DNA of 64,000 nt from Serratia marcescens (GTDB lineage: Bacteria; Pseudomonadota; Gammaproteobacteria; Enterobacterales; Enterobacteriaceae), in assembly GCF_001902635.1 (NCBI RefSeq), contig NZ_MJAO01000024.1, positions 1-64,000 of the forward strand. Reading direction: 5' to 3'. Of the stretch, positions 29,668 to 38,086 are shown piece by piece. The position numbers and the translations under genes are program-made. Each line of letters opens with the position of its first letter. The first letter of the stretch is position 1. The notes below the pieces were generated by a model that saw nothing but the letters and a program-made list of their open reading frames with translations, was not told the origin of the DNA and did no database searches.

Positions 29668-30376
29668 CCGAAAACCCCCTGCTAGGCTGGGGGTTCCGTA
29701 AAGCTTACAGTTTTGAGTAGGCTTTTAAAACCCCTTTTGATTTGTTAGAAAAACCTTGCGGTCTGGCAACTGCAAAGGTTCATTCAAAGAATCAAAAGGG
29801 GGTCTCTATGGGGGACGAAAAGAGCTTAGCGCACACCAGATGGAACTGTAAATATCACATAGTGTTTGCCCCAAAGTACCGGAGACAGGTGTTCTACGGG
29901 GAAAAACGTAGAACAATAGGCAGCATATTAAGAAAGCTGTGCGAATGGAAAAACGTCACGATCCTGGAAGCAGGAATGCTGTGCAGATCATACCCATATG
30001 CTTCTGGAGAGCCCGCCGAAAATGAGCGTATCGAGCTTTATGGGATATCTGAAGGGCAAAAGCAGCCTGATGCTTTACGAGCAATTTGGCGATCTGAAGT
30101 TCAAGTATCGTAACCGAGAGTTCTGGTGTCGAGGGTATTACGTAGACACCGTGGGTAAAAATACAGCAAAGATACAGGATTACATAAAACATCAGTTGGA
30201 GCAGGATAAATTAGGGGAGCAACTATCGCTCCCGTATCCAGGTAGCCCGTTTACGGGCAGTAAGTAACGGTCTAAACGCAAATGTCAGATTGCTATGCGC
30301 CTGTTAGGGCGCGGCTGGTAAGAGAGCCTTACAGGCGCATATGAAAAACCTCCAGCTATGCCGGAGGATATTTATT
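29668..30376 (+). mobile_element. IS200-like element (IS200/IS605 family), approximate limits
   Basis: About 0.7 kb, the size of IS200. The left part has a hairpin AACCCCC/GGGGGTT (29673-29695) and a 12-bp perfect inverted repeat (29731-29742 with 29790-29801) that hides the Shine-Dalgarno of tnpA, as known for IS200. The right part ends with hairpins around 30298-30341 and 30349-30368 (CCTCC-AGCTATGC-CGGAGG). As typical for this family there are no terminal inverted repeats or target duplication, so the limits are estimates. The transposase is frameshifted. Confidence 0.8.
29808..30267 (+). pseudogene. tnpA: IS200 transposase TnpA, frameshifted
   Basis: Y1 HUH single-strand transposase. The first frame gives MGDEKSLAHTRWNCKYHIVF and runs to LRKLCEWKNVTILEA; one extra G in GCAGGAATGC near 29973 then throws it out of frame. 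Removing it restores AECCADHTHMLLE and continues into the second frame through MGYLKGKSSLMLYEQ, the catalytic Tyr region and ending PYPGSPFTGSK at 30267. The HUH motif would read HTH rather than the usual HIH, a further sign of decay. The element is unlikely to move by itself. Confidence 0.85.
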
Positions 30377-30430
30377 ATGGTTTAACTGTGAATGAGGTCT
30401 CGGGCTGGCTCATTGAGCGGCGCTAGCCGA

Positions 30431-30865
30431 TTAACGGACGACCAGCACCGGGCAATTGGCGTGGCGGACGACGGCGGTGGCATTGGAGCCGAGGAGGTAA
30501 GTGATCGCAGAAGGGCGGTTTGAACCCATCACGATAATCTCTGCGTTAAGCGAAGCGGCGAGTTCCAGAATCTGATCTTTAGGATCGCCTATGGCAACAT
30601 GCGTGGTCACTCTATCTTCAGGCACGCTGAATTCTTTTGCCGCTTTTGTCAGCCCCTCGGTCGCTAGCGCAATGGTTTCGTCTTTGGTTTCTATCGCTGC
30701 CGTGGCGGCAAAGCCGAAAGCGGCGTAGGTGGCGCGCGACGGGATCACAGCCAGGAAATGGACGTGGGAGTCTTCGAGCCTGGCGAGCGCGTTGACATGC
30801 GGGATGACCTGCTGTGTTAATTCGGGCTCGGTAATATCCACTGGAACCAAGATAGTTTTATACAT
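30431..30865 (-). CDS. uspF: Universal stress protein, UspF/UspG type
   Basis: A 144-residue single-domain Usp. It has the N-terminus MYKTILVPVDITEPELTQQV, and the ATP-binding G-2x-G-9x-G(S/T) motif in MGSNRPSAITYLLGSNATAVVRHANCPVLVVR. This subgroup (UspF/UspG in E. coli) binds ATP and affects adhesion and stress survival. It lies leftward between the IS200 element and the icd-like scar, so it may have come in with the element, though Usp genes are also common chromosomal genes. The call to family is secure, the choice of UspF over UspG is from similarity to the UspF ending. Confidence 0.85.
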   Translation of the reverse strand: MYKTILVPVDITEPELTQQVIPHVNALARLEDSHVHFLAVIPSRATYAAFGFAATAAIETKDETIALATEGLTKAAKEFSVPEDRVTTHVAIGDPKDQILELAASLNAEIIVMGSNRPSAITYLLGSNATAVVRHANCPVLVVR

Positions 30866-31036
30866 ACTCCCTCCTTATCGTTTTCAAATAACTCCACTTA
30901 TCAAAGTATAGCTTCCAGACGCCAAAAAAACGGCGATCGGTATGGCAGAACCAAAGAAATGGGTCGCCGAAAAGGTAAAGTATGCGGAAATTGCTGTCGT
31001 GGCAATAGGTTAGAAGCGGCTGGTCGGGTCGCTACA
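30866..31036. other. Spacer upstream of the usp gene
   Basis: Upstream region of the usp gene, which needs a leftward promoter here; none could be assigned with confidence. The remainder of the gap to 31192 is the icd-like scar. Rightward frames across it show no family. Confidence 0.3.
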
Positions 31037-31126
31037 GGCGTGGAGGATGCTAATCTGCTGAAATGCTCAGCGTTCGGCACTGCTATCGTTGAGCACGTAG
31101 CAGCGTGCTGGGCGTTTGAGCAGAAA
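31037..31126 (+). pseudogene. icd: Diverged copy of the icd 3' end (prophage attachment scar)
   Basis: Codons from 31040 read VEDANLLKCSAFGTAIVEHV, aligning without gaps to the icd C-terminus [20 protein letters not shown]. By hand count about 65 of 90 nt are identical, and the match runs some 27 nt past the icd stop. The stop codon itself is lost (TAA to GCA). This is the layout left when a phage integrating in icd brings its own version of the gene end, like icdC beside e14 in E. coli. It marks the probable right border of the element that starts at the icd 3' end. Confidence 0.8.
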
Positions 31127-31192
31127 AGGAGCTATCGGGCTTCTTCTTTGTTACAATCAGTAATATCGTTATCAAGTAAAAAGATAGTTTAA

Positions 31193-31600
31193 ATGACCAA
31201 GAAAACCGTTACTGCTTTGATTTTGTCTTTATTTATTGGCGGATGTGCCACGCAAACTGCCGATGAGAGAGTGGCCAGGGCGAAAGCAAAGTACGCTGAA
31301 TCAAACCCCGTCGCGCAAGCGCCTTCACCCTTGGTTCGTTTGGAATGCAACACGCAAGCAGGAACCCAAATCACTGCCATGATGAATGGTGCATCGCAAA
31401 CCGTCACCATTAACAGCGCCGTATTCCGTTTTGTCGACCGGGACGACGTTCAGGGCATTGATACTTTGAGCTTTGCCAGAACCGTTGACGGCGTAACCAG
31501 CTGGGTGTTCGTGAACATGGCATCCAGCGATCCGGTTTATCTCAGCATTGTGAGCCAAAAGACCGTGTTGAAATTTATGTGCAGTGCTTACAAAGGATGA
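31193..31600 (+). CDS. Small lipoprotein, unknown function
   Basis: A 135-residue protein with a lipoprotein signal (hydrophobic core and lipobox LFIGGC, C18). The following T after Cys-Ala does not suggest inner-membrane retention, so outer-membrane sorting is expected. The mature part has two later cysteines (in LECNTQ and KFMCSA) that could pair. No family recognised. It begins 3 bp after the frame that crosses the icd scar and so is the first gene beyond the element border. Confidence 0.65.
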   Translation: MTKKTVTALILSLFIGGCATQTADERVARAKAKYAESNPVAQAPSPLVRLECNTQAGTQITAMMNGASQTVTINSAVFRFVDRDDVQGIDTLSFARTVDGVTSWVFVNMASSDPVYLSIVSQKTVLKFMCSAYKG

Positions 31601-31817
31601 GTGAAAACGTGTATACCGTCGCTGTCTATTCATACGTTATTGCTGGCGAAAACCAGTGCGAGCCGGTGTCGGAGTGACGGACTTCTCAGTACCTGGCGAA
31701 AGTTTTAAGGTCAGTGGCGGTTCATGCTGATCCTGTATAACGTATTGGCCGGGGCTCTTTGAGTGGCCCTGCGTTAACTGATTTCGCCGCTGATAATTCA
31801 TCCATAAGGACAGGGAT

Positions 31818-32261
31818 ATGAAAATAACGCATTCAGGCTACAAAACCGGCATCGCCACATTATTGGCGACGATGATCGCGCTGGCACTAACGGGATGCGC
31901 CAAGAACACTGCCCCCAACCAAAACGTTCCGATGAATAATAAAGAGGTCGATGGTCTTCTCGCCAACCTTGGCGACCCAAAGACGCCTGCGCCGGGGAAA
32001 GAGGAATTACATTACATGACTCAGGTGCAAGCTGAGATTCAACGCCATTTAAAAGACGCCGCCATCTACTCAGGCCAACGCTGTGCATTGCGTATTACGC
32101 TGGCGCCGGACGGCATGCCAATCGGTGTTCGAACTGAAGGTGGCGATCCGGCTCTTTGCCGTGCGGCGATGAAGGCGGTTGCCGATGCGCGTCTGCCTAA
32201 GCCGCCAACGCCAGAGATCCATAATGCGTTCCAAATCATCATATTGGAATTTCGCCCGTAG
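31818..32261 (+). CDS. Lipoprotein with a free-standing TolA C-terminal (domain III) fold
   Basis: A 147-residue protein with a lipobox (LALTGC, C27) and a mature part that closely follows TolA domain III: YMTQVQAEIQRHLKDAAIYSG, CALRITLAPDGMPIGV, GGDPALCRAAMKAV and LPKPPTPEIHNAF, ending LEFRP. The two cysteines (C89, C114) keep the 25-residue spacing of the TolA disulfide. The membrane anchor and long helix of TolA are missing and replaced by a lipid anchor. TolA-III is the site bound by group A colicins and filamentous phage g3p. A decoy/immunity role or a local Tol-Pal partner are both possible. A terminator follows. Confidence 0.85.
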   Translation: MKITHSGYKTGIATLLATMIALALTGCAKNTAPNQNVPMNNKEVDGLLANLGDPKTPAPGKEELHYMTQVQAEIQRHLKDAAIYSGQRCALRITLAPDGMPIGVRTEGGDPALCRAAMKAVADARLPKPPTPEIHNAFQIIILEFRP

Positions 32262-32292
32262 TGAATAAGCAGTGCTGTTTCTGCGCAACGCT

Positions 32293-32319
32293 ATCCCGGT
32301 CAAGGCCGGGATTTTTTAT
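32293..32319 (+). terminator. Terminator after the TolA-like lipoprotein gene
   Basis: ATCCCGG (32293-32299) pairs with CCGGGAT (32306-32312) around TCAAGG, followed by TTTTTATT. Confidence 0.8.
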
Positions 32320-32412
32320 TGCCGTCACCCAGCGTTAATTTGTGGATATCGCTAAAGCCCTGCATGAATGCTGACGATAATCGTTGAAACCCCTATTTAT
32401 AGAAGAGTGACA

Positions 32413-33315
32413 ATGCGTTTTTTCTGGGTAAACATCGGTGGCAGCGTTGCGGAGGTTTTAGAGGGCGAATTCCTTTGGGCGCCGCAATATGGAATAAATA
32501 AGACCGGGAATATGTTTAAACCCGCCGGGTGGGAAACGGTCAAAAAAGTCAAAGCAGGCGACCTGATTTTTTGCAACGAGGCCAGGAAGATTATCGGTGT
32601 GGCGACGGCGGTAGGCGATGCTTATTCTGCACCGCGGCCTGAAAACCGGACTGCGGGCCGTTCTAATATATCGGGTACCAAAATCGATTTGGAACTGACG
32701 TGTCTTGAGCTGCCCATCGAGATTTCCCTGTTCCGTCAGGCCTTCTTGCGCTTACATAATCAGGCCAGCTTTCCGCACGTTTTTAATGTTAAGGGGGGAT
32801 GCACCGAAAACTATATGTGTGAGATCCCCGCACCGGCAGCAATGCTGATCGCCGGTTTTATCTCGGAAAATCTCTCGATCAATTTCCATGCAGATACGGT
32901 CGAAATCGCCAAAGAGATCGGTAGTGAGAAGGAAGCGGTGATTCAGGCGCGGCTTGGGCATGGCCCCTATCGCGATAAAATGTTTAAGCGGTGGGGAAAC
33001 CGGTGTGCGGTCACGGGGATTGCGGAGCCGTCCATTCTCATCGCTTCTCATATCGTTGCCTGGTCGATTGCGACCCCAGAAGAGAAAGTGGATCCGCACA
33101 ATGGTCTGCCGTTAATCCCCAATCTGGACAAGCTGTTCGATCGCGGCATGATAAGTTTTGCCGACAATGGGCGTTTGCTGTATCCAAAGACGAAGAGCAG
33201 CTTGTTAGATGAGTTAAAGATCCCGTTGGATGCGAACATTAGCGGGTTGTCTGAAAAGAACAAAGCCTACCTGCGGCGGCATCGAGCGAGATGGGGTTTT
33301 GAAGCTGAACCCTGA
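32413..33315 (+). CDS. EVE-like/HNH endonuclease, putative modification-dependent restriction enzyme
   Basis: A 300-residue protein. The N-terminal 130 residues (FFWVNIGGSVAEVLEGEFLW, GWETVKKVKAGDLIFC, IIGVATAVGDA) resemble EVE/PUA-like domains that read modified bases. The C-terminal part has an HNH_2 nuclease: RCAVTGI, LIASHIVAW with H213, DPHNGLPLIPNLDKLFDRG with N230 and D239. This combination is known among type IV-like restriction enzymes that cut modified DNA. It is a single gene with no methylase next to it, which fits that class. The start at 32413 gives MRFFWVN; an upstream in-frame ATG (32368) is less likely. Substrate unknown. Confidence 0.8.
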   Translation: MRFFWVNIGGSVAEVLEGEFLWAPQYGINKTGNMFKPAGWETVKKVKAGDLIFCNEARKIIGVATAVGDAYSAPRPENRTAGRSNISGTKIDLELTCLELPIEISLFRQAFLRLHNQASFPHVFNVKGGCTENYMCEIPAPAAMLIAGFISENLSINFHADTVEIAKEIGSEKEAVIQARLGHGPYRDKMFKRWGNRCAVTGIAEPSILIASHIVAWSIATPEEKVDPHNGLPLIPNLDKLFDRGMISFADNGRLLYPKTKSSLLDELKIPLDANISGLSEKNKAYLRRHRARWGFEAEP

Positions 33316-33345
33316 TGCAGTCTCGCCAAGACAGGGCCGGTGCTT

Positions 33346-33636
33346 CTAGCGATACATCATCGCGCTCACGCGCTCGCTCCGGTCTTTAAAACCGTTGCTG
33401 CGCATCGTTATCACGTAATAGCGATAGTGGTGTTTCTCCGCGTACTCGCGCACCAGCTCTTCGGCAAACAGGCCGCTGAAGGTGACGGTGGTGACGAACG
33501 TCAGCCCCTTCACTTCGTAGGTGCTGATCTCTTGCGGGGTGCCGATATACGGCGGCGGGAACACGGTTTTGCGGAACTGGCAGCCCACCAGCAGCAGGGT
33601 AAACAGCAGGGCGGCGGATATTTGCGGTATTCTCAT
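33346..33636 (-). CDS. Small lipoprotein, unknown (possibly YjfO/BsmA-like ending)
   Basis: A 96-residue protein with lipobox LLLVGC (C19). The mature part ends HHYRYYVITMRSNGFKD then VSAMMYR, which faintly resembles the YYVI...AILYR ending of the BsmA/YjfO stress lipoproteins, but the match is too weak to name it. It is divergent from the following GNAT gene. Confidence 0.6.
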   Translation of the reverse strand: MRIPQISAALLFTLLLVGCQFRKTVFPPPYIGTPQEISTYEVKGLTFVTTVTFSGLFAEELVREYAEKHHYRYYVITMRSNGFKDRSERVSAMMYR

Positions 33637-33749
33637 CGAGAAATGCTTTCCTTCCTTGGCGTGTGTATCGTTAACTCTATAATAGAATTACAAAATTCGG
33701 TGGGGATGTAAAAGCTGTCCCTACATTGACCGCCACAAGGGGCCAAAAC

Positions 33750-34169
33750 ATGCCTGTTCGTCTTGCCACTGAAACCGATGCCGCGGCCCTGATCGCCCTC
33801 GACAGCGTTGCCCAGCATGAGCCGCCGCGCGCGGCGCAGATCCGCACCTGGTGTGGGCAGGGCATCTGTTATCTTGCCGAAGAACAGGGCGTGGTGATGG
33901 GCTACGGCGTGCTGCACTATCATTTCTTCGGCTGCGGCTTTATCGAGATGCTGATGATCGGCGAGCGCTATCGCCGCCGGGGCGTCGGGCAGGCGTTGAT
34001 TGCGGCGTTGAAATCCCACTGCCGGCACCCCAAGCTGTTCACCTCCACCAATCGCTCCAACCTGCCGATGCAGCGGCTGCTGTTGAACGCCGGATTTGTC
34101 GCCAGCGGCCAGATTGACAATCTCGATGACGGTGACCCGGAGCGGGTATTTTTTATCCCGGCGCGCTGA
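33750..34169 (+). CDS. GNAT family N-acetyltransferase
   Basis: A 139-residue Gcn5-type acetyltransferase. Acetyl-CoA motif MLMIGERYRRRGVGQALIAAL contains R-x-x-G-x-G (RRRGVG). It ends STNRSNLPMQRLLLNAGFVASG, typical of small-molecule GNATs. The start at 33750 (MPVRLATETD) fits the family; an ATG 8 codons earlier is less likely. Substrate unknown. It faces the permease gene across a terminator. Confidence 0.85.
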   Translation: MPVRLATETDAAALIALDSVAQHEPPRAAQIRTWCGQGICYLAEEQGVVMGYGVLHYHFFGCGFIEMLMIGERYRRRGVGQALIAALKSHCRHPKLFTSTNRSNLPMQRLLLNAGFVASGQIDNLDDGDPERVFFIPAR

Positions 34170-34184
34170 TACGGAACCACAGAC

Positions 34185-34208
34185 AAAAAAGGGGCCCAAA
34201 CGGGCCCC
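34185..34208 (-). terminator. Terminator of the AI-2E family permease gene
   Basis: GGGGCCC (34191-34197) and GGGCCCC (34202-34208) form the stem; the six A at 34185-34190 provide the U tract for the leftward transcript. Confidence 0.8.
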
Positions 34209-34230
34209 TGCATAATACGGCGCGAGAGGT

Positions 34231-35346
34231 TTACTCCGCCGCGTCGGGATGGTTTTTGCCTTCCTCGATAAACTCTTCGTCGATCTCTTCGATGTTCTCC
34301 TCGCTGTCGCGGCCCGAGAGAATGTTCCAGCAGGCGATGAACAGCGCGGCGATCAAGGGGCCGATGACAAAACCGTTGATGCCGTAAACCTCCATGCCGC
34401 CCAGGGTGGAGATCAGGATCAGGTAGTCCGGCATTTTGGTGTCTTTGCCCACCAGCAGCGGGCGAAGGATGTTGTCCACCAGGCCGATCACCACCACGAA
34501 GAACACCACCAGGAAGATGGCTTTCCACAACATGCCGGTGGCGAAGAAGTAGATCACCGCCGGCACCCAGATAATCGCGGAGCCTACGGCGGGTATGATC
34601 GACAGGAACGCCATCAGCGCGCCCCACAGCAGGCTGCCGTCGATGCCGGTAAAGTAAAACGCCAGCCCGCCGAGCGCGCCTTGTACCACGGCGACCACCA
34701 CCGTGCCCTTGACGGTGGCGCGGGAAACCGCGGCGAACTTCACGAACAGATGGTGTTTCACATGCTGGGAAAGCGGCAGCGCTTCGAGCGCCAGGTTCAC
34801 CAGATAAGGGCCGTCTTTCAGCAGGAAGAACAGCAGGTACAACATGACGCCGAAGCCGACGACGAAGTTGAAGGTGCCCTTGCCGATCAGGAACACGCTG
34901 CCCGCCAGATATTGCCCACCCTTGAGCGCCACGTCGGAAAGCTGCTTTTGGATCTCGGCGGCGCTGTTGAGGTTATGCTCCGCCAGGAAACGCTGCGCCC
35001 AGCCAGGCAGGTGGCGCATAAAGTCTGCCAGCATGGTCGGCAGTTGGCTATTGTTGGCCTGTAGCTTGGTGTAGATCACGTTGAATTCCATCGCCAGCGA
35101 CGAGGCGATGATCGCCAACGGCGTGAACACGATCAGGCAGATCAGTGCCACCGTCAGCAGCGAAACTACGCCGTTGCGTTCGCCGACGTACTGCTTCAGC
35201 GTCTTTTTCACCGGATGGAAAATCACCGCCAGAATGATGGCCCACAGCACCGAGGAGTAGTAAGGCCCCAGCACGTCGAGAAAGGCGGCGGTGACGATGA
35301 ACAGGATCAGAATAAAGAATCCTTTGGAAATGCCTTTAGACATCAT
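34231..35346 (-). CDS. AI-2E family permease
   Basis: A 371-residue inner-membrane protein of the AI-2E/TqsA/YdiK family with about eight hydrophobic segments: an N-terminal pair, a long amphipathic periplasmic part (about 95-150), and the conserved C-terminal block LLWGALMAFLSIIPAVGSAIIWVPA ... GLVDNILRPLLVGKDTKMPDYL (named by key motif D-N-x-x-R-P-x-L-V-G). The tail is acidic (DSEENIEEIDEEFIEEG). Members export AI-2, ions or small solutes; this one's substrate is unknown. Confidence 0.85.
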   Translation of the reverse strand: MMSKGISKGFFILILFIVTAAFLDVLGPYYSSVLWAIILAVIFHPVKKTLKQYVGERNGVVSLLTVALICLIVFTPLAIIASSLAMEFNVIYTKLQANNSQLPTMLADFMRHLPGWAQRFLAEHNLNSAAEIQKQLSDVALKGGQYLAGSVFLIGKGTFNFVVGFGVMLYLLFFLLKDGPYLVNLALEALPLSQHVKHHLFVKFAAVSRATVKGTVVVAVVQGALGGLAFYFTGIDGSLLWGALMAFLSIIPAVGSAIIWVPAVIYFFATGMLWKAIFLVVFFVVVIGLVDNILRPLLVGKDTKMPDYLILISTLGGMEVYGINGFVIGPLIAALFIACWNILSGRDSEENIEEIDEEFIEEGKNHPDAAE

Positions 35347-35623
35347 AGTCGTCCCTCAAAAGATGAATTTTCAGCCTGAATGCTCTGAATGAAAACCACA
35401 CTATCATCGCTAACGCTTAACCGATAGAGGATTTTTAACGGGGTATACCGTCGCCATACGAAGGAAAAAGCATGATGGACAGGCGGCGTTGCAGGGAAAG
35501 CAAGAGGGCTAAGTAATTAACAAAACTTATTGGTTGTGCTTATTCTTTGCATGGCGCTTGTCGTCTTCGCGATAACGCTGGCCAGCGCCAGCCCATGCTT
35601 ATAACACGCGCAGCACCCGCCCG

Positions 35624-36814
35624 TTATCCCGCCGTATGGGGCCGCCTACGGCCGAAAGCCAGCGCCAAGAGCGCCCCCAACAGCGCCGCTGCCAGCACCA
35701 GCCAGGCCGGGGCCGCCCAACCGGCAGCGGCCACGATGGCGCTGAGCGCGACCGGGCCGATCACCTGGCCGAGATAGTTCCCCTGCATCACCAGCCCGAG
35801 GCTCAGCGGCAGCAGCGTCGGCTCCGCCGTCGCCGTCGGCGTGGCGGCCAGAATGGTGGCGGGCAGTATGCCGGCGATGGCGCAGAACAGGAAGCACAGC
35901 GGGATCAGTAAACCGTTGGGCGTCATCGGCAGGAAAATGCCAACGCCAATGCCCCCGATCAGCAGGCTGGTGGCGGCGAGCAGACGACTGGCGCGCAGAC
36001 CGCGCGACAACAGCACCCCGGCGGCGAGATTGCCGAGGATGTTCGCCGCCACCGCCGCCGCGCTGACGCCGCCGGCGGCCGCCAGCGACAGACCGATGCG
36101 CTGCATCAGGAAGATCGGCAAAAAGGTCATCACCGAGAAAAACTGCAGGTTGTAAGCGGCGAACATCAGCGCCAGCAACAGCGGCTGGCGTGCCCGCAGC
36201 AGTGTGGCCAGCGCTTGCCGCAGCTGCAACGGCGGAGTGTGCGCGTCGGCGGCACGTCGGGGCGTGGTCAGCGGCAGCAGCAGGGCGGCCAACAGCGTTA
36301 ACGCCGCACCGGCCAGCCAGCTCTGCTGCCAGCCGGCCAGGTGCGGGCCGATAAACAGCGAAATGGCGATGCCCGCCGGCATAAAGGTGCTCCAGATGCC
36401 GAACACCAGGCTGCGCTGGGCCGGTGCGACGATGCGGTTCAGCACCGCCGGCGCGGCCACCACCACGATCACGAAGCCGAGGCCTTCAACAAAGCGGCTG
36501 ACAATCAATCCGGCGAAGTCGTGCAGCGTGGCGCCGGCGAGGCTGGCGGCGCTGATGATCAGCAGTCCCAAGGCCAGCAGGCGTCGGTCGCCCCAGCGGC
36601 GCACCAGCAGCCCGGCGGCGATGCCGCCGAATACCCCGACGAAGGGAAAGGCCGAGATGACCCCGCTCAGCGCCTCCAGCGAGCGGCCGAACTGCGCCTG
36701 CAGCGCCGGTAGCGCGATGGTGGCTTTGCCCACGTGCAGCGCCGCGGCGATGCCGGCGAACAGCACGTTGACGACGGCTGCCCAGGGCGTGGTGTCCGGT
36801 TTGATCGCGGTCAT
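35624..36814 (-). CDS. Major facilitator superfamily transporter
   Basis: A 396-residue 12-TM MFS protein of the drug/sugar exporter type (cyanate/CynX-like subgroup cannot be excluded). Motif A is seen in GLLVRRWGDRRLL between TM2 and TM3. Very Ala/Leu-rich. The start at 36814 (MTAIKPDTTPW) has GGAG 8-10 nt upstream; an ATG ten codons earlier is possible. No regulator lies next to it and no substrate can be given. Confidence 0.85.
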   Translation of the reverse strand: MTAIKPDTTPWAAVVNVLFAGIAAALHVGKATIALPALQAQFGRSLEALSGVISAFPFVGVFGGIAAGLLVRRWGDRRLLALGLLIISAASLAGATLHDFAGLIVSRFVEGLGFVIVVVAAPAVLNRIVAPAQRSLVFGIWSTFMPAGIAISLFIGPHLAGWQQSWLAGAALTLLAALLLPLTTPRRAADAHTPPLQLRQALATLLRARQPLLLALMFAAYNLQFFSVMTFLPIFLMQRIGLSLAAAGGVSAAAVAANILGNLAAGVLLSRGLRASRLLAATSLLIGGIGVGIFLPMTPNGLLIPLCFLFCAIAGILPATILAATPTATAEPTLLPLSLGLVMQGNYLGQVIGPVALSAIVAAAGWAAPAWLVLAAALLGALLALAFGRRRPHTAG

Positions 36815-37040
36815 AACACTCTCCAGTGGCGGTAACGCCATCACTATGCGCCGGTACGCCGATGAAAGTCGTTCAAATGCTGCGCTGTCACGCGGTGAAA
36901 TTATCCATTTAGAGCGCTGTTGCGGGCCTTTGTTGTTTGGTTCGCCAGCATGCCGGCCTGCGTGGACGTTCGTCCCCCCCAGCGCTTTACTGTTCCGGCA
37001 CGCAGCGAGCGTGCCTGATTAATTTTATAAGGGGTAGTGT

Positions 37041-37499
37041 ATGTCAGAGACGATGTATGAGAGTGGGGAAACGGCTATCGAATGGAGCTATGGCGGCCGG
37101 GGCGATGACATCGGCAGCAGCCTGAGCGTCGACACGGTTGAGGAACAGCCGCACGGTTATCTGATGACGGTCGATCGGCCGGTACAGATCTTCAAAGAAG
37201 CGGTACCGCCGTTGATGGCCTTTGTTACACTGCTGCGCCCGCTGTATGCGCAAACGGGGACTGGTTTCCAGTTTGTGCCGGTGTCCACCTCCTGGACCGA
37301 TGTACAGCCTCTGCCGGCCAGCGCGGGCTATCTGGGTGTGCAGGTCAACGCCGGCATTTTCTTCCACGGCGCCAAGCCAACGCACTATAAAGATCGCGAC
37401 GGACAGATGAAAGCGATCGACGGAGGTACCATCCTGCAGAGCATCACCGTGCTGCATCGCGTGGCACACCCGTGGGGGCCGGGCGAAAGCGCCGCCTGA
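37041..37499 (+). CDS. Hypothetical protein
   Basis: A 152-residue soluble protein starting MSETMYESGETAIEWSYGG, without signal peptide, membrane segment or recognisable motif. The AAGGGGTAG site before the ATG and the GC-rich, normal codon use support it as a real gene. It precedes a DUF2000 gene by about 100 bp on the same strand. Confidence 0.6.
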   Translation: MSETMYESGETAIEWSYGGRGDDIGSSLSVDTVEEQPHGYLMTVDRPVQIFKEAVPPLMAFVTLLRPLYAQTGTGFQFVPVSTSWTDVQPLPASAGYLGVQVNAGIFFHGAKPTHYKDRDGQMKAIDGGTILQSITVLHRVAHPWGPGESAA

Positions 37500-37597
37500 C
37501 AGTGAAATGCAGTCGAGGGGCCGGTCGCGGCTCCTTATCTCGTCTTGAATCCGGGCGCGGGTTGGGTAAAACTGGCTGTCTATTCAAGGAGAAGAGT

Positions 37598-38014
37598 ATG
37601 TACAGCGACAACGAGAAAAAATTTTATATCATCCTTAACCGCAACCACGAACCGGCCACACTGTTTAACGCCTCCTGCCATCTGACGGCGGGCATCACCG
37701 ATCTGATCGAACCGCGTGAGTTTCACCACTACCCGAGCAGTCTTGACGGCGTCAGCGCCAATATGAGCCACTATCCGATCGTGATCCTGCAGGCCAAGAA
37801 CGGCAGCCAGCTCAGCAACCTGATCCTGAAGTGCAAGGAAGAGGGCGTGTTGTTCAACTTCTTCACCACCACCATGTTGTCGCACTCCGCCGAACAACAG
37901 ATCGCCGACACCGCCGGCACCCCTTACGAGCAGCTGGATTTTGTGGCGGCGGCGCTGTACGGCGACAGCGAGCAGCTTAAGCCGCTGACCAAGAAATTCT
38001 CCGTCTACCGCTAA
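37598..38014 (+). CDS. DUF2000 family protein
   Basis: A 138-residue protein with KKFYIILNRNHEPATLFNAS, CHLTAGIT and a C-terminal LDFVAAALYGD. This matches the DUF2000 fold (peptidyl-tRNA hydrolase II-like). No function is established for the family. The start at 37598 follows AAGGAGAAG; a longer frame upstream overlaps intergenic sequence and is not used. Confidence 0.75.
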   Translation: MYSDNEKKFYIILNRNHEPATLFNASCHLTAGITDLIEPREFHHYPSSLDGVSANMSHYPIVILQAKNGSQLSNLILKCKEEGVLFNFFTTTMLSHSAEQQIADTAGTPYEQLDFVAAALYGDSEQLKPLTKKFSVYR

Positions 38015-38060
38015 TCGCGAAAGGCGTCACATCCCGGCCCGCCGCGGCTATGATATTTTT

Positions 38061-38078
38061 CCATCAAATCATTGATGG
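38061..38078 (+). promoter_or_regulatory. Putative operator of the LacI-type regulator
   Basis: CCATCAA-ATCA-TTGATGG is a perfect 7-bp inverted repeat. It lies just downstream of a TATGAT -10 hexamer (38049-38054) and before the regulator's start, so bound repressor would block its own transcription. The same ATCAAA/TTTGAT half-sites recur before the target genes. Confidence 0.6.
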
Positions 38079-38086
38079 AGATGAGC

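Noticed and set aside
30959-31192. 77-codon frame as a new small protein
   Set aside because: The central part is the icd 3' end in frame; the flanks have no support, so it is treated as an attachment scar.
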